NCBI GenBank assembly: GCA_965220415.1
Contig: OZ244829.1
Span: forward strand, 930,001 to 994,000
DNA: 64,000 nucleotides
Direction of reading: 5' to 3'
DNA from: JAJDTR01 sp965220415
GTDB taxonomy: Bacteria > Poribacteria > WGA-4E > JAJDTR01
The notes under the pieces were generated by a model. The model searched no databases and was not told the DNA's origin. It saw only the letters and a list, made by a program, of their open reading frames with translations. Positions 16,801 to 25,278 of the stretch are shown here, one piece after another; position 1 is the stretch's first letter; every line of letters begins with the position of its first letter. A program made the translations under genes and the position numbers.

Positions 16801-19504
16801 CAAGCTTGATCCGTTGCGCCTCCCCACCGGAGAGCGTCGGAGCAGGTTGACCGAGTTTGATATAATCCAACCCCACGTCGTGCAATGTTTGTAATACATG
16901 TGCAATCGGGGGTACATTGGCAAAGTGATCGAGCGCCTCCTGTACGTCCATGTTCAGTGCGTCAATAATGCTCTTGTCACGGTATTTTACTTGCAGCGTT
17001 TCTTCGTTGTACCGCCGACCATTACACACATTGCATTTCACCCAAACATCCGCCAAGAAGTGCATTTCGACGCGCTTTGCACCGTTGCCGTCGCACGCCT
17101 CGCAGCGCCCTCCGGAAACATTGAAACTGAACCTTCCGGGCTTGTAACCCCGCAACTTCGAGTCGGCAAGTTCGGCATACAACGAGCGGATATGATCGAA
17201 TACTTTGGTATAGGTAGCCGGATTGGACCGAGGAGTTCGTCCGATGGGCGCTTGATCGATGTCAATGACTTTGTCGATGACACTCGCAACCGGTACTTGG
17301 AGGCTAGGCGATTCCGATTGAAGGGTCTCGGGAGGGAACGACTCAAAGTTTTGACTGGGGAACTCTTCTAAATCAGTGTCGAGACTCTCAGGTTCTGGAT
17401 CCTCCACCTCCTCGTTTTCGGACACGAAGGCTCGTATAGCCTTGTGTTCCCCCGGATCACCGTGCGCTTTCATCAACTCACGTGCGAGCGCTTCGTATAG
17501 AATATCGTTAATCAGTGAACTCTTGCCCGACCCGCTCACTCCGGTCACGCAAGTAAAACTACCGATGGGGACTCGCACATCAATGTTTTTAAGATTGTTA
17601 TGACGGGCACCGGCAATTTCAAGCCAACGCTCGCCGACAAACCGACGTTCGACCGGGACATCAATCCGTTGTTCTCCGCGCAGATACTGTGCCGTCAGCG
17701 TATTCGAGTTGTCAAGCAATTCCCGGGGTGTACCAATGGCGGCAATCTCTCCGCCTTTAATTCCAGGTCCCGGCCCGAAGTCCACAATCAAATCTCCAGC
17801 CCACATCGTATCCTCGTCGTGTTCAACAACAATGACCGTGTTCCCCTGATCTCGGAGGAGCTGCAGCGTCGCGAGGAGGTGCGCATTATCTCGCGGATGC
17901 AAGCCGATACTCGGTTCATCAAGCACATAGATTACGCCGCGTAAGCCCGCGCCCACCTGACTAGCCAATCGAATCCGTTGCGACTCCCCGCCGGAAAGCG
18001 TGGGCGCCGTTCGGTCTAGCGTCAGGTAGTGCAGACCAACGCTAATCAAGAACCCGATTCGCCCCCTGATTTCTTTAAGCAGATCGGTTGCAATAAATTC
18101 CTCGCGCTCGGCAAGCCGTAAATTTTCGAAGAATTCGAGGCTTTTGCTGACCGTCATCGCGATAACATCAAGAATTGATTTTCCACCGATTGTTATGGCT
18201 TTAACTTCAGGCTTGAGCCGCTGTCCATTACATGCGGGACATGGGCCCGAGACCATGTATTTTGACAGATACCGCTTATGCAATTCTGAGTTGCTCTGGA
18301 AATACTTGCGTTCTTCAGGCGGAATAGCGCCCTCATACGGCGCACTGTATTTATGACGGCGATTTCGACGAGATCGATAAACGAACGGGATTTTCTTGTT
18401 CCCGGTGCCGTAGAGCACGGTGTGGCGTTGCTCTTCGGTCAAATCTTTCCAAGGGGTATCAATATCAAATCCAAGGTAGTCTGCCACACTAAAGGCAAGG
18501 TGGCGGGTATGAAGGGAATCCAGTGTTCCCCAAAAGACAAGCGCGCCCTCAAGGATCGACTTGGTGGGATCGGGTACCACCAGATCCGGGGACATTTCCG
18601 TTTTGGTTCCCAAGCCCTTGCACGACGGACACATGCCAGCCGGATTGTTGAAGGAGAAATGGCGCGGCGCGGGCGGTTCATAGCTAATGTTGCAGTGGAT
18701 GCAGGTGTAATCCTTGCTGAAGAGAAGGTCTCCGGAACTCTGTTTTTCGTCATCCGTCTTCTCCGTGTTCGCAGAGTTAGCACCAGCGACGATGTGGACG
18801 ATGAGCCTACCATTCCCCATTCGCAATGCGGTCTCAACGGCTTCGGCGACACGACTTCGGATGTCGGGTTTGATGATGAGTCTATCGACGACAAGTTCAA
18901 TGTCGTGCCGTTGGTTCCTATCAAGTTGGATTTCATCTGCCAACTCGTAAATCTGCCCGTCAATCCTCGCGCGAACAAATCCGGCTTTCCTAGCGTCCGT
19001 CAAGTCCTCACGATACTCACCGCGCCGACCACTCACAATTGGCGCCAAAACGAGTATGCGCGTTCGCTCAGGCAAATTCACAATCTGATCGACAATCGCA
19101 TCCCCTGTTTGAGCGCCCACGGGCCGGCCGCACTCGAGGCAGTGCGGTGTACCGACACGCGCGAAGAGAACGCGCATGTAGTCATAAATCTCCGTAACGG
19201 TCGCTACCGTTGAACGTGGATTGTGTCCGGCGGATTTTTGGTCGATTGAAATTGAGGGGGAGAGGCCGCCGATGAAATCGACATCGGGTCGTTCCAGTTG
19301 GCCAAGGAATTGACGGGCGTATGCCGAGAGGGATTCTATATAGCGGCGTTGCCCCTCAGCGTAGATTGTATCAAACGCCAGTGAGGACTTACCAGAGCCG
19401 CTGACACCGGTGAAGACAATGAGTTTATCCTTCGGGAGGCGAAGGTTGATATTCTTGAGATTATGTTCGCATGCGCCGCCGATGTCAATGTATTCCTGAG
19501 GCAT
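13817..19504 (-). CDS. uvrA: Tandem (double-length) UvrA excinuclease subunit
   Basis: A single uninterrupted frame encodes 1895 residues, about twice normal UvrA. It contains two complete UvrA units. Unit 1 covers about 1-1000: Walker A GVSGSGKSS at 33-41 and near 658, ABC signatures LSGGESQ near 501 and LSGGEAQ near 888, Zn modules CIHC...CPSC and CEAC...CNVC. Unit 2 covers about 1056-1895: Walker A near 1090 and 1598, LSGGEME near 1441, LSGGEAQ near 1784, Zn modules CLSC...CPQC and CENC...CETC. UvrA finds bulky DNA lesions as a dimer and loads UvrB. Unit 1 has an acidic Ser/Pro/Glu-rich insert near residues 695-740; unit 2 is about 100 residues shorter. Fused UvrA is known from chlamydiae and some planctomycetes. 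The ATG follows AAGGGAAG. Confidence 0.97.
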   Translation of the reverse strand: MPQEYIDIGGACEHNLKNINLRLPKDKLIVFTGVSGSGKSSLAFDTIYAEGQRRYIESLSAYARQFLGQLERPDVDFIGGLSPSISIDQKSAGHNPRSTVATVTEIYDYMRVLFARVGTPHCLECGRPVGAQTGDAIVDQIVNLPERTRILVLAPIVSGRRGEYREDLTDARKAGFVRARIDGQIYELADEIQLDRNQRHDIELVVDRLIIKPDIRSRVAEAVETALRMGNGRLIVHIVAGANSANTEKTDDEKQSSGDLLFSKDYTCIHCNISYEPPAPRHFSFNNPAGMCPSCKGLGTKTEMSPDLVVPDPTKSILEGALVFWGTLDSLHTRHLAFSVADYLGFDIDTPWKDLTEEQRHTVLYGTGNKKIPFVYRSRRNRRHKYSAPYEGAIPPEERKYFQSNSELHKRYLSKYMVSGPCPACNGQRLKPEVKAITIGGKSILDVIAMTVSKSLEFFENLRLAEREEFIATDLLKEIRGRIGFLISVGLHYLTLDRTAPTLSGGESQRIRLASQVGAGLRGVIYVLDEPSIGLHPRDNAHLLATLQLLRDQGNTVIVVEHDEDTMWAGDLIVDFGPGPGIKGGEIAAIGTPRELLDNSNTLTAQYLRGEQRIDVPVERRFVGERWLEIAGARHNNLKNIDVRVPIGSFTCVTGVSGSGKSSLINDILYEALARELMKAHGDPGEHKAIRAFVSENEEVEDPEPESLDTDLEEFPSQNFESFPPETLQSESPSLQVPVASVIDKVIDIDQAPIGRTPRSNPATYTKVFDHIRSLYAELADSKLRGYKPGRFSFNVSGGRCEACDGNGAKRVEMHFLADVWVKCNVCNGRRYNEETLQVKYRDKSIIDALNMDVQEALDHFANVPPIAHVLQTLHDVGLDYIKLGQPAPTLSGGEAQRIKLARELAKRSTGKTLYILDEPTTGLHFDDVKKLLDVLHRLVDKGNTVVVVEHNLEVVKTADYVIDLGPEGGEEGGYVVALGRPEDVAEIDESYTGQALKRVLDDGGNHERMTHTYQSALSIPASIGEKKMAVASGSALRETESAYPTVGDSEGINNRRHISVHGAREHNLKDVDVDIPHRKLTTLTGVSGSGKTSLALDTIYAEGQRRYVESLSAYARQFLGQLEKPKVEKIEGLSPAIAIEQKPPSQNPRSTVGTVTEIYDYLRVLYARAGTPHCPECGAEVGAQTLQQIVDKIAALPTGTRVYILSPLMLKNNEDYPAAFQRLQKEGYARLEINGEIVPLDKTPKIGKSIKHDVKIVVDRMALDPEEQGRLSEAVEISLNQSNGVVVLKTDDPAFAPIFFSIHSACLSCEISFPELTPRHFSFNSPLGQCPQCEGIGTFFGGRRVCRECNGTRIQPFPRGVQICQKTIADATAMSIGEATLFFADPPEEGATSAAHVTQEMLPHQIEIARNLLNEIQNRLQFLMDVGLHYLTLDRPAPTLSGGEMERIRLASQLGSGLTGVTYILDEPSIGLHQRDQERLLRALAHLRDLGNSVLVVEHDMETMLLSDHIVDFGPGAGKLGGEVVSTGAPDEVEEDENSVTGRYLAGTLKIEVPETRRAGKGEWLEITNAQTNNLKSIDAKIPLGTLTCVTGVSGSGKSSLIEETLYPALATDLNQTKMRAGKYNSISGMQHLDKLINIDQQPIGETPRSNPATYTDIFTKVRYLFAELPEAKTRGFDSRRFSFNLKVGQCENCHGHGYTRVEMHFLADVWVKCETCGGTGYNRETLEIRYKGKNIADILAMTVTEALEHFQNVATIRKPLQMLYDVGLDYIELGQAATTLSGGEAQRVKLARELAKRSTGKTIYIMDEPTTGLHFADVQKLLNVLNRLVDKGNTIVVIEHNLDVIKCADWVIDLGPEGGDAGGEIVAMGSPEIVAEEEASHTGRFLQKALASA

Positions 19505-19658
19505 GAACTTCCCTTGTGAGTAATACGCGATTCATATTTTTCCTGAGCGGTTCGGCAGCGGACATGATGGCGGGCTCTTTGAAAAGCGTTGAGTTATCGG
19601 GAGAGGCGCTCGCTTTGAATGCGGAACGTGACCGGTGGCATGAGATCGTTCGCGGTTG

Positions 19659-20390
19659 CTAGTTTGGAGTCGCGAGGAACTTTCCAATCACATCTTTGAG
19701 TTTTTGATTCACTTGCTCGATCTTATGCGACGCATTGATTACCGTAAACCCAAACTCATCGGTCATCTTGTCAAACTCCTCAAGGACATTAGTTTGATAT
19801 TCGGCGAAACTTTCATACAGACCGCCGCGAAATCCGACATCCATTCCCGATTCCCAATATTTCATACTTCTTCCGGAAGTGAAGGTGCGTTGTATCAAGT
19901 CCTCAAGTCCAATCTTTAAATAGATTACCAGATCTGGTAGCGGGGCGAATCCATAGACTCCGCGAAGCCATTGTGAATCGACGCCTCGAACGACATGACG
20001 CGCGAATGCCGTGTACATATAGCGATCGGCAAGAACGATGAACCCCCCCTTCAGAGCCGGGATAATCACGTTTTCAAGGCGATCGGCGAAGTCGGCGGCA
20101 TATAGAATGCTGTACGTAATCTGATTCAAGGTGTTTCCCTGCTTAATCGCATCAATTGCGGGGCCCAAAAGCGGCGATCGAGTCCAACCCGTGCTAACTA
20201 CGCCGTAGCCCTGTATCTCAAGCCATCTTTTCAACCCTTCGATCGGCGTTGATTTGCCGCTTTCATTAGTACCCTCAATTTGGGTAGATCTACCAACTCC
20301 ATCAGTACCTTCGATGACAATCAGTTTCCCACTCAAATCGGTGGTGTCAACGTAAGGCAACCCTTCGCCGTAGAAGATTTCCTCTCTCAT
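19659..20390 (-). CDS. Thymidylate kinase-like protein with a duplicated P-loop
   Basis: This 243-residue protein is a paralogue of the gene just upstream. Thymidylate kinases phosphorylate dTMP to dTDP. ATG 20390 is chosen because GGGAGAAGG lies just upstream; a longer frame reaches 20552 but would overlap the previous gene. The striking feature is two consecutive P-loops, EGTDGVGRST (27-36) and EGTNESGKST (39-48), from a 36-base tandem duplication. The first has Arg instead of Lys; the second keeps GKST. The DRYMYTAFARHVVRG segment (DR motif) and the C-terminal half match the paralogue. Activity is uncertain because the insertion changes the nucleotide-binding loop. Confidence 0.85.
   Translation of the reverse strand: MREEIFYGEGLPYVDTTDLSGKLIVIEGTDGVGRSTQIEGTNESGKSTPIEGLKRWLEIQGYGVVSTGWTRSPLLGPAIDAIKQGNTLNQITYSILYAADFADRLENVIIPALKGGFIVLADRYMYTAFARHVVRGVDSQWLRGVYGFAPLPDLVIYLKIGLEDLIQRTFTSGRSMKYWESGMDVGFRGGLYESFAEYQTNVLEEFDKMTDEFGFTVINASHKIEQVNQKLKDVIGKFLATPN
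20241..20312 (-). repeat. 36-base in-frame tandem duplication inside the kinase P-loop
   Basis: Two 12-codon units (20312-20277 and 20276-20241) each encode EGT-x5-ST-x-I. They differ at many positions, so the duplication is not fresh and the frame has been kept. Confidence 0.8.
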
Positions 20391-20511
20391 CTTTCCTTCT
20401 CCCGAAGATTCCAAGCCCTTGACAATTATTATGCACAACCGACTGCGCCATGAGATAATAGGTGATAGACGGACTGGAGAAACCTGTTTTGCCTGTGTTT
20501 CATAAATTGAT

Positions 20512-21255
20512 TCATGGAGCGGTTGGTGATGTAACTTCAGCCGCGGCGTCACGATGTAGTTCCGGAATGGTCATCGGCCGGTGATGGCAAGCATAGTCCG
20601 TTAACGCATTGCGGGCAAAATCGCGCAACCTCTCCTGCTGCTCGTAGATTGGGCCGCTCCCGTCAATGACGGTAAGTCCAAACTCCTCCGTCAATCGATC
20701 GTATTCATCAATCACTTTGCCTTGGAACAGCCTAAAGCTGGTGACGGGATCATCGCTCAGCCCAAGATCCATTCCCGCCTCGTAAAACTTAAGACCTGCA
20801 CGCCCAATGGTGACTCGCTTGATGGATACATCAATAGGTACCTTAAAATAAAATGCAATATCCGGTTTGACGGCGAACGAGTACAGATTTCTTACCCAGT
20901 TTGGGTGAACCCCTCGCACAACATCTCGCGCAAAAGCGGTGTAAACATAGCGGTCTGCCAAAACAATCATACCTGCTTGCAGAGGCGGGACAATCATGTT
21001 GGCTAACCGATCAGCAAAGTCGGTCGCGTGCAAAATGCTAAACGTCGTTGGGGTTAGGAGATTTTTTTTCTTGCCCTTTTTGTTGGTCTGCTTGACAAGA
21101 GGCGAAGAGTTCCACTCCGTGAAAAACACGTTGTATCCTTCGGCTATCAACCATCTGTGCAACAGGTCCAACTGCGTGCTCTTGCCAGACCCGTCAATTC
21201 CTTCAACCACGAAGAGTTTTCCCGGATAGGGATGGGATTGTGTAAGTCGGCTCAT
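20512..21255 (-). CDS. Thymidylate kinase-like protein
   Basis: This 247-residue protein has an intact P-loop EGIDGSGKST (18-27), the DR motif in LADRYVYTAFARD, and the general layout of dTMP kinases. ATG 21255 is preferred over the ATG six codons upstream because AGGAGG lies at ideal distance. A Lys-rich stretch (KQTNKKGKKKN) sits about 15 residues after the strand that follows the P-loop helix and is absent from the paralogue. The C-terminus is about 30 residues longer than usual. It precedes the duplicated-P-loop paralogue by about 120 bases; the pair arose by gene duplication. This copy looks like the functional one. Confidence 0.88.
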   Translation of the reverse strand: MSRLTQSHPYPGKLFVVEGIDGSGKSTQLDLLHRWLIAEGYNVFFTEWNSSPLVKQTNKKGKKKNLLTPTTFSILHATDFADRLANMIVPPLQAGMIVLADRYVYTAFARDVVRGVHPNWVRNLYSFAVKPDIAFYFKVPIDVSIKRVTIGRAGLKFYEAGMDLGLSDDPVTSFRLFQGKVIDEYDRLTEEFGLTVIDGSGPIYEQQERLRDFARNALTDYACHHRPMTIPELHRDAAAEVTSPTAP

Positions 21256-21293
21256 ATTTTCCTCCTGTATCAATGAATGCTAATTTCAACTTA

Positions 21294-21503
21294 GAACCTG
21301 TTTGAATAATCGGTAGCAAAGTCCTATTTGGTCATTTGTGGGAAGTTTCGTTATGTATTTAGTGCTGTCTGCTACATACTTGTCGCCCCGCTGGGGCTTG
21401 GGTGCACGAGGTTTCGGTGTTTCTACACACCTTCCGCCCCGCTGGGGCTATTAGAGGCTGGTGCGCAGTGCGCACCCTACAAATGTACTTTTCAAACAGC
21501 CTC
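21294..21503. mobile_element. MITE family M1, copy 1
   Basis: 210 bases beginning GAACCTGTTTGAA and ending TTCAAACAGCCTC (inverted ends with two mismatches), flanked by TTA at 21291-21293 and 21504-21506. No coding capacity. Inside are GC-rich CCCCGCTGGGG pieces and the 17-base palindrome at 21460-21476. A 3-bp TNA target duplication is characteristic of IS5-family (IS1031-like) transposition. Confidence 0.8.
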
Positions 21504-21506
21504 TTA

Positions 21507-21725
21507 GCTCGACTTTGTACATTTGAGCGATACAACAAATGGTGTCGCTCAAACGCTGAAGAACACCGGGGGAGATTTTAGCCATCTGGCCTATTTGGTA
21601 GACCATTGAAAAAGTCTCAGCGGTTTCTAGTGCCATCGCAGCGGGGCAAGATGCCCCGCCTACGGGGTTGGTTTTGCGCGGCTTTCCGTCCAACCCAATC
21701 GTTGTACTTTTGTACAAAGTCGAGC
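21507..21725. mobile_element. MITE family M2 with perfect 15-bp inverted ends
   Basis: 219 bases beginning GCTCGACTTTGTACA and ending TGTACAAAGTCGAGC (perfect), flanked by TTA at 21504-21506 and 21726-21728. The left TTA is also the right target copy of M1, so the two elements abut. A related end, TGTACAAAGTCGAGC, is seen near 47440. No transposase frame. Confidence 0.8.
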
Positions 21726-21809
21726 TTAGTAAAACGTAAACTTACTGCTCGTCCATAAACAAGCCCGATTATAAGCGTTGCCTTAACCTAACACGGAATA
21801 GTGCCGTTT

Positions 21810-22850
21810 TCATGTCAATCCGAGATTTCCGCAAGCGTGCACCGCCGCACCGATGACACCCGCGTCATCTCCGAGCGAGGCACTCACAACTTCAACGCCG
21901 TTCATGGCGTTGGGAAGAGCGAGTTCCGCCGCGACGTCATATGCACTGTTGACAAAATCCTCTCCCATGGCTTCTATGAGACCACCGCCGAGCACTACGA
22001 CTTGGGGATTTACGATACCGACTACGGTTGCGACGCCGACTCCAAGATAATACTGCGCTCGTTCAATCGCCTTGACCGTCACCTTGTCACCCCTCTTCAC
22101 CGCTTTCGCCAAGGCGCCACTTCGCACCAAGTCAAGACTGCCGCCGTTTAGTTCCGGGAGGATACTTTTTTTACCTTGCTGAGTGATGGCTTTCCGAACG
22201 TACCGCGAGATAGCGGTTCGGCTTGCAAGCGCCTCCAAGCAGCCACGATTTCCGCAACTGCATCTGGGTCCGTTAGGTTTCAGGATAACATGACCGATTT
22301 CGCCTGCAGTTCGGTTGGCTCCATAAAAGAGCTTGCCATTCAAGATTATTCCACCGCCGATTCCAGTACCAACGAAAATGCCGATGAGATTATCAACTCC
22401 TCTTCCAGCCCCCAATGCCTGTTCGCCAAGTGTTCCTAGATTCACGTCGTTGTCCACGGTCACGGGAATCTTAATCTGATTCTCAAGAGCGGTTTTTAAG
22501 GCTACATTCGTCCATCGAAGGTTGGGAGCATAAATTACAACTCCCGTTTTCGAATCTATTACGCCGGGAGCGCCAATGCCAATTCCTCGAATCTGCGTAT
22601 GGTCCAGATTTGCTTTCTTAATTGACTCGGAAATACACTCGGCGATTCGATGAATGACCTCATCGGCGCTTTTATCCGCCCGAGTCATCGCCTTAAACCG
22701 TGATACAATTTGCCCGTTTGAACCGATAATTGCGGCGAGAATTTTGGTGCCACCCATATCCACGCCGACAACGTAATCCTCCCGTCCAAGTTTCTCAAGC
22801 CCCGATCTTGTTAGCGAGTCCATAAGCTCCGCAGGGTTCATTCTTGACAA
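21810..22850 (-). CDS. ROK-family sugar kinase (glucokinase-like)
   Basis: This 346-residue protein carries the ATP-binding motif DMGGTK (31-36), the central GTGIGGGII loop, and the ROK zinc signature CSCGNRGCLEAL with the preceding GHV histidine. ROK kinases without a helix-turn-helix phosphorylate glucose, N-acetylmannosamine or similar sugars. The frame opens at TTG 22850 after AGGT; the ATG three codons later is an alternative. The start lies only 9 bases after the Ppx/GppA stop codon, so the two are cotranscribed. The N-terminal ~20 residues before the ATPase domain are an unremarkable helix. Confidence 0.93.
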   Translation of the reverse strand: MSRMNPAELMDSLTRSGLEKLGREDYVVGVDMGGTKILAAIIGSNGQIVSRFKAMTRADKSADEVIHRIAECISESIKKANLDHTQIRGIGIGAPGVIDSKTGVVIYAPNLRWTNVALKTALENQIKIPVTVDNDVNLGTLGEQALGAGRGVDNLIGIFVGTGIGGGIILNGKLFYGANRTAGEIGHVILKPNGPRCSCGNRGCLEALASRTAISRYVRKAITQQGKKSILPELNGGSLDLVRSGALAKAVKRGDKVTVKAIERAQYYLGVGVATVVGIVNPQVVVLGGGLIEAMGEDFVNSAYDVAAELALPNAMNGVEVVSASLGDDAGVIGAAVHACGNLGLT

Positions 22851-22859
22851 ACCGACCTG

Positions 22860-23825
22860 CTAATCGCCGTTGCTATGCAAGACAAAACGATCATACATCA
22901 CGCCGTAGCGCAAGCCGTGCGTACTGACACGAATCCGTGAGGCATCAAAATACTTTAGAACGCTTCGAAGAATAGCCGCACCTGCAGTGATGATATCTGC
23001 GCGCTTGGCTTCCAATCCGGGAATCTTTTTGCGTTCCTCCAAGGGAACGGAGCACAATTGGCGAATCTGATTCTCAATCTCCGCAATGTACAGCATCTCC
23101 CCATGGAGCAACCGCGGATTAAAGTGACTCAAGCCAAGTTTCATGCCTACAAGGTTTACGATTGTCCCCCCGATTCCTGTTAGCACCAGTTGCGAATTGA
23201 ACTTCACCCTAGCAACCGATTGCACTGACCACGTGCCTTCAAGAAATGAATTCAGTGCCCCCAATTCCTCGACTGTTGGCGGGTCACTTGCCAGAAATGT
23301 CTCCGTTAGATAAACAGCGCCGAGGTTCACGCTCAGGAAATTGTCAATCTTCCGTCTGCCGATTATAATCTCCGTACTCCCGCCACCGATATCCACGACC
23401 ATGATAGGGTCGCCGTTAAGGTGTCTGAAATACTCGTCTGACCGAATCGACAAAAAAGCACATCGGGCTTCCGTTTCTCCCGAGATGATTTCAATTTCGA
23501 TGCCGCATTCATCCTCGACGCGCTTCACAAACTCGGCGGCATTCCGCGCTTCGCGGAGAGCGCTCGTGCCAACAGCGATTATCTGTTCGACACCTAACCG
23601 TCCTGCCTGCACAGCGAACTCCTGAATCGCGGCACAGGTGCGTGCCATCGCCTCCTCTTGGAGCTCATTCGTCAGCGTTAATCCATTGCCAAGCCGCGTG
23701 ATTCTGCGATCGTCTAGGACAATTTTAGGGTTCTGTCCATTTGTGCCGACATCACAGACGAGCATATGTACAGAATTTGTGCCGACATCAATGATGAGAT
23801 TGCGATTATGTTGTTTCGGACGCAT
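22860..23825 (-). CDS. Ppx/GppA-family exopolyphosphatase/pppGpp phosphatase
   Basis: This 321-residue protein has the ASKHA-type phosphatase fold: IDVGTNSVHMLV (13-24) as the first phosphate loop and VDIGGGSTEIIIG as the second. GTSALREARN is typical of the family. It equals the two N-terminal domains only, the short single-module form, without the C-terminal HD-like domain of E. coli Ppx. It may hydrolyse polyphosphate or pppGpp. ATG 23825 follows AAGGATTA. It is the first gene of a two-gene unit with the ROK kinase. Confidence 0.92.
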   Translation of the reverse strand: MRPKQHNRNLIIDVGTNSVHMLVCDVGTNGQNPKIVLDDRRITRLGNGLTLTNELQEEAMARTCAAIQEFAVQAGRLGVEQIIAVGTSALREARNAAEFVKRVEDECGIEIEIISGETEARCAFLSIRSDEYFRHLNGDPIMVVDIGGGSTEIIIGRRKIDNFLSVNLGAVYLTETFLASDPPTVEELGALNSFLEGTWSVQSVARVKFNSQLVLTGIGGTIVNLVGMKLGLSHFNPRLLHGEMLYIAEIENQIRQLCSVPLEERKKIPGLEAKRADIITAGAAILRSVLKYFDASRIRVSTHGLRYGVMYDRFVLHSNGD

Positions 23826-23997
23826 TAATCCTTAATCGTCTATTCATGACAATCGCCGATGGCGTGTCACCATTAGAGTCGAAAACTTAATCTGAATTCC
23901 GCTCTGGCGTAGAATGCCGGGGAACTCTCGCCCTTCACATCACAACATGTAGATTGGTCAGCGTGATGTTGCGCACATTCGAACACGTACCGAGACT

Positions 23998-25092
23998 CTA
24001 TGAAGTCGGGATTTCGTCCAATTTCTTCGCATTTTGGCGAAGGAGGTGGTCAACCAACACTAGCGCCGTCATCGCCTCAACGATAGCCGGTGCACGGGGC
24101 AGAACGCACGGGTCATGCCTGCCATGGGCGGACAGGGTTACCGAATTGCCTTGAGCATCAACCGTTTCCTGCTCCTTGCGAATTGTCGCTGTCGGCTTGA
24201 ATGCCACCTGGAACAGAATATTTTCACCGTTTGAGATGCCGCCTTGAGTCCCGCCCGAATTGTTCGTCCGCGTGCGGATTCTTCCGTGATCGCTGTAGAA
24301 CGGGTCGTTGTGGGACGACCCGGTCGACGTGACACCGCCAAAACCGGACCCAATTTGAAAGCCCATCGTTGCGGGGAGCGACATAATCGCCTTGGCAAGA
24401 TCCGCTTTTAGTTTGTCGAACACCGGTTCGCCAAGCCCTGCGGGAACATCGCGGGAAACGGACTCGATTATGCCGCCCAGCGAGTCCCCGTCTCGCCGCG
24501 CTTGATCGATACAGGCTGCCATCTTCTTGCTGGCGATACGATCAGGGCAGCGTACAGGACTCGATTCAATTTCATCCAGTGTGATAGTCTCCGAATCAAC
24601 CTCGGCCGCAATGGTGTGAATCTGTTTGATGTAAGCGAGAATTTCTGTTCCGCAGGTTTCTCGTAAAATCTGTTTGGCAATAGCGCCCGCGGCGACCCTT
24701 CCAATAGTCTCGCGTGCGCTGGCACGTCCACCGCCCTGCCAGTTGTATATGCCATATTTCCGCTTATACGTGAAATCGGCGTGTGACGGTCGATATATGT
24801 CCTTCAGATGGTCGTACGCGGAGGGTTTGGCATCTTTGTTCTTTACCAACATGGATATCGGCGTACCGAGGGTCTGTCCCTCGAAAACACCCGAGAGGAT
24901 TTCGACTTGGTCTCCCTCCTTCCGCGGAGTCGTAAGACTGCTCTGGCCAGGACGGCGCCGATCCAACTCAAACTGAATCGCGTCGCGGTCAATCCTTAAC
25001 AAGGGTGGACAGCCATCTACCACAACACCGATGGCGTTGCCATGAGACTCGCCCCATGTCGTAATACGAAACAGATGGCCGAATGTGTTCAT
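23998..25092 (-). CDS. aroC: Chorismate synthase
   Basis: AroC converts EPSP to chorismate using reduced FMN, the last shikimate-pathway step. The protein of 364 residues starts at MNTFGHLFRITTWGESHG, the standard AroC N-terminus, so ATG 25092 is preferred to an upstream in-frame ATG at 25146. The signatures GRASARETIGRVAAGAIAK and RTNNSGGTQGGISNG are present, as is the C-terminal HGRHDPCVLPRAP motif. It is transcribed divergently from the M50 peptidase gene. No other aromatic-pathway gene is nearby. Confidence 0.97.
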   Translation of the reverse strand: MNTFGHLFRITTWGESHGNAIGVVVDGCPPLLRIDRDAIQFELDRRRPGQSSLTTPRKEGDQVEILSGVFEGQTLGTPISMLVKNKDAKPSAYDHLKDIYRPSHADFTYKRKYGIYNWQGGGRASARETIGRVAAGAIAKQILRETCGTEILAYIKQIHTIAAEVDSETITLDEIESSPVRCPDRIASKKMAACIDQARRDGDSLGGIIESVSRDVPAGLGEPVFDKLKADLAKAIMSLPATMGFQIGSGFGGVTSTGSSHNDPFYSDHGRIRTRTNNSGGTQGGISNGENILFQVAFKPTATIRKEQETVDAQGNSVTLSAHGRHDPCVLPRAPAIVEAMTALVLVDHLLRQNAKKLDEIPTS

Positions 25093-25278
25093 TTCTAACC
25101 TGAAATCCGGGAAGAACCGCCTCGAAATCTCCTTGACAAGCTGCACAAAACGGTATTACCATGCAGAAATAGCCCAAGAGCAACTATAGCATATCGACTG
25201 TGGAATATCAACGGAAAATGTGTTCAATCACGGAGTGAATTGGGCAACCGCTTGTCGCGAGGATTGGAGGAAATCGAT

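Noticed and set aside
18353..19213. 286-codon plus-strand frame
   Set aside because: Antisense shadow of uvrA; the composition is that of reversed UvrA codons and no ribosome site is present.
21451..21717. 88-codon minus-strand frame
   Set aside because: It lies across the junction of two MITEs, so it is a chance frame.
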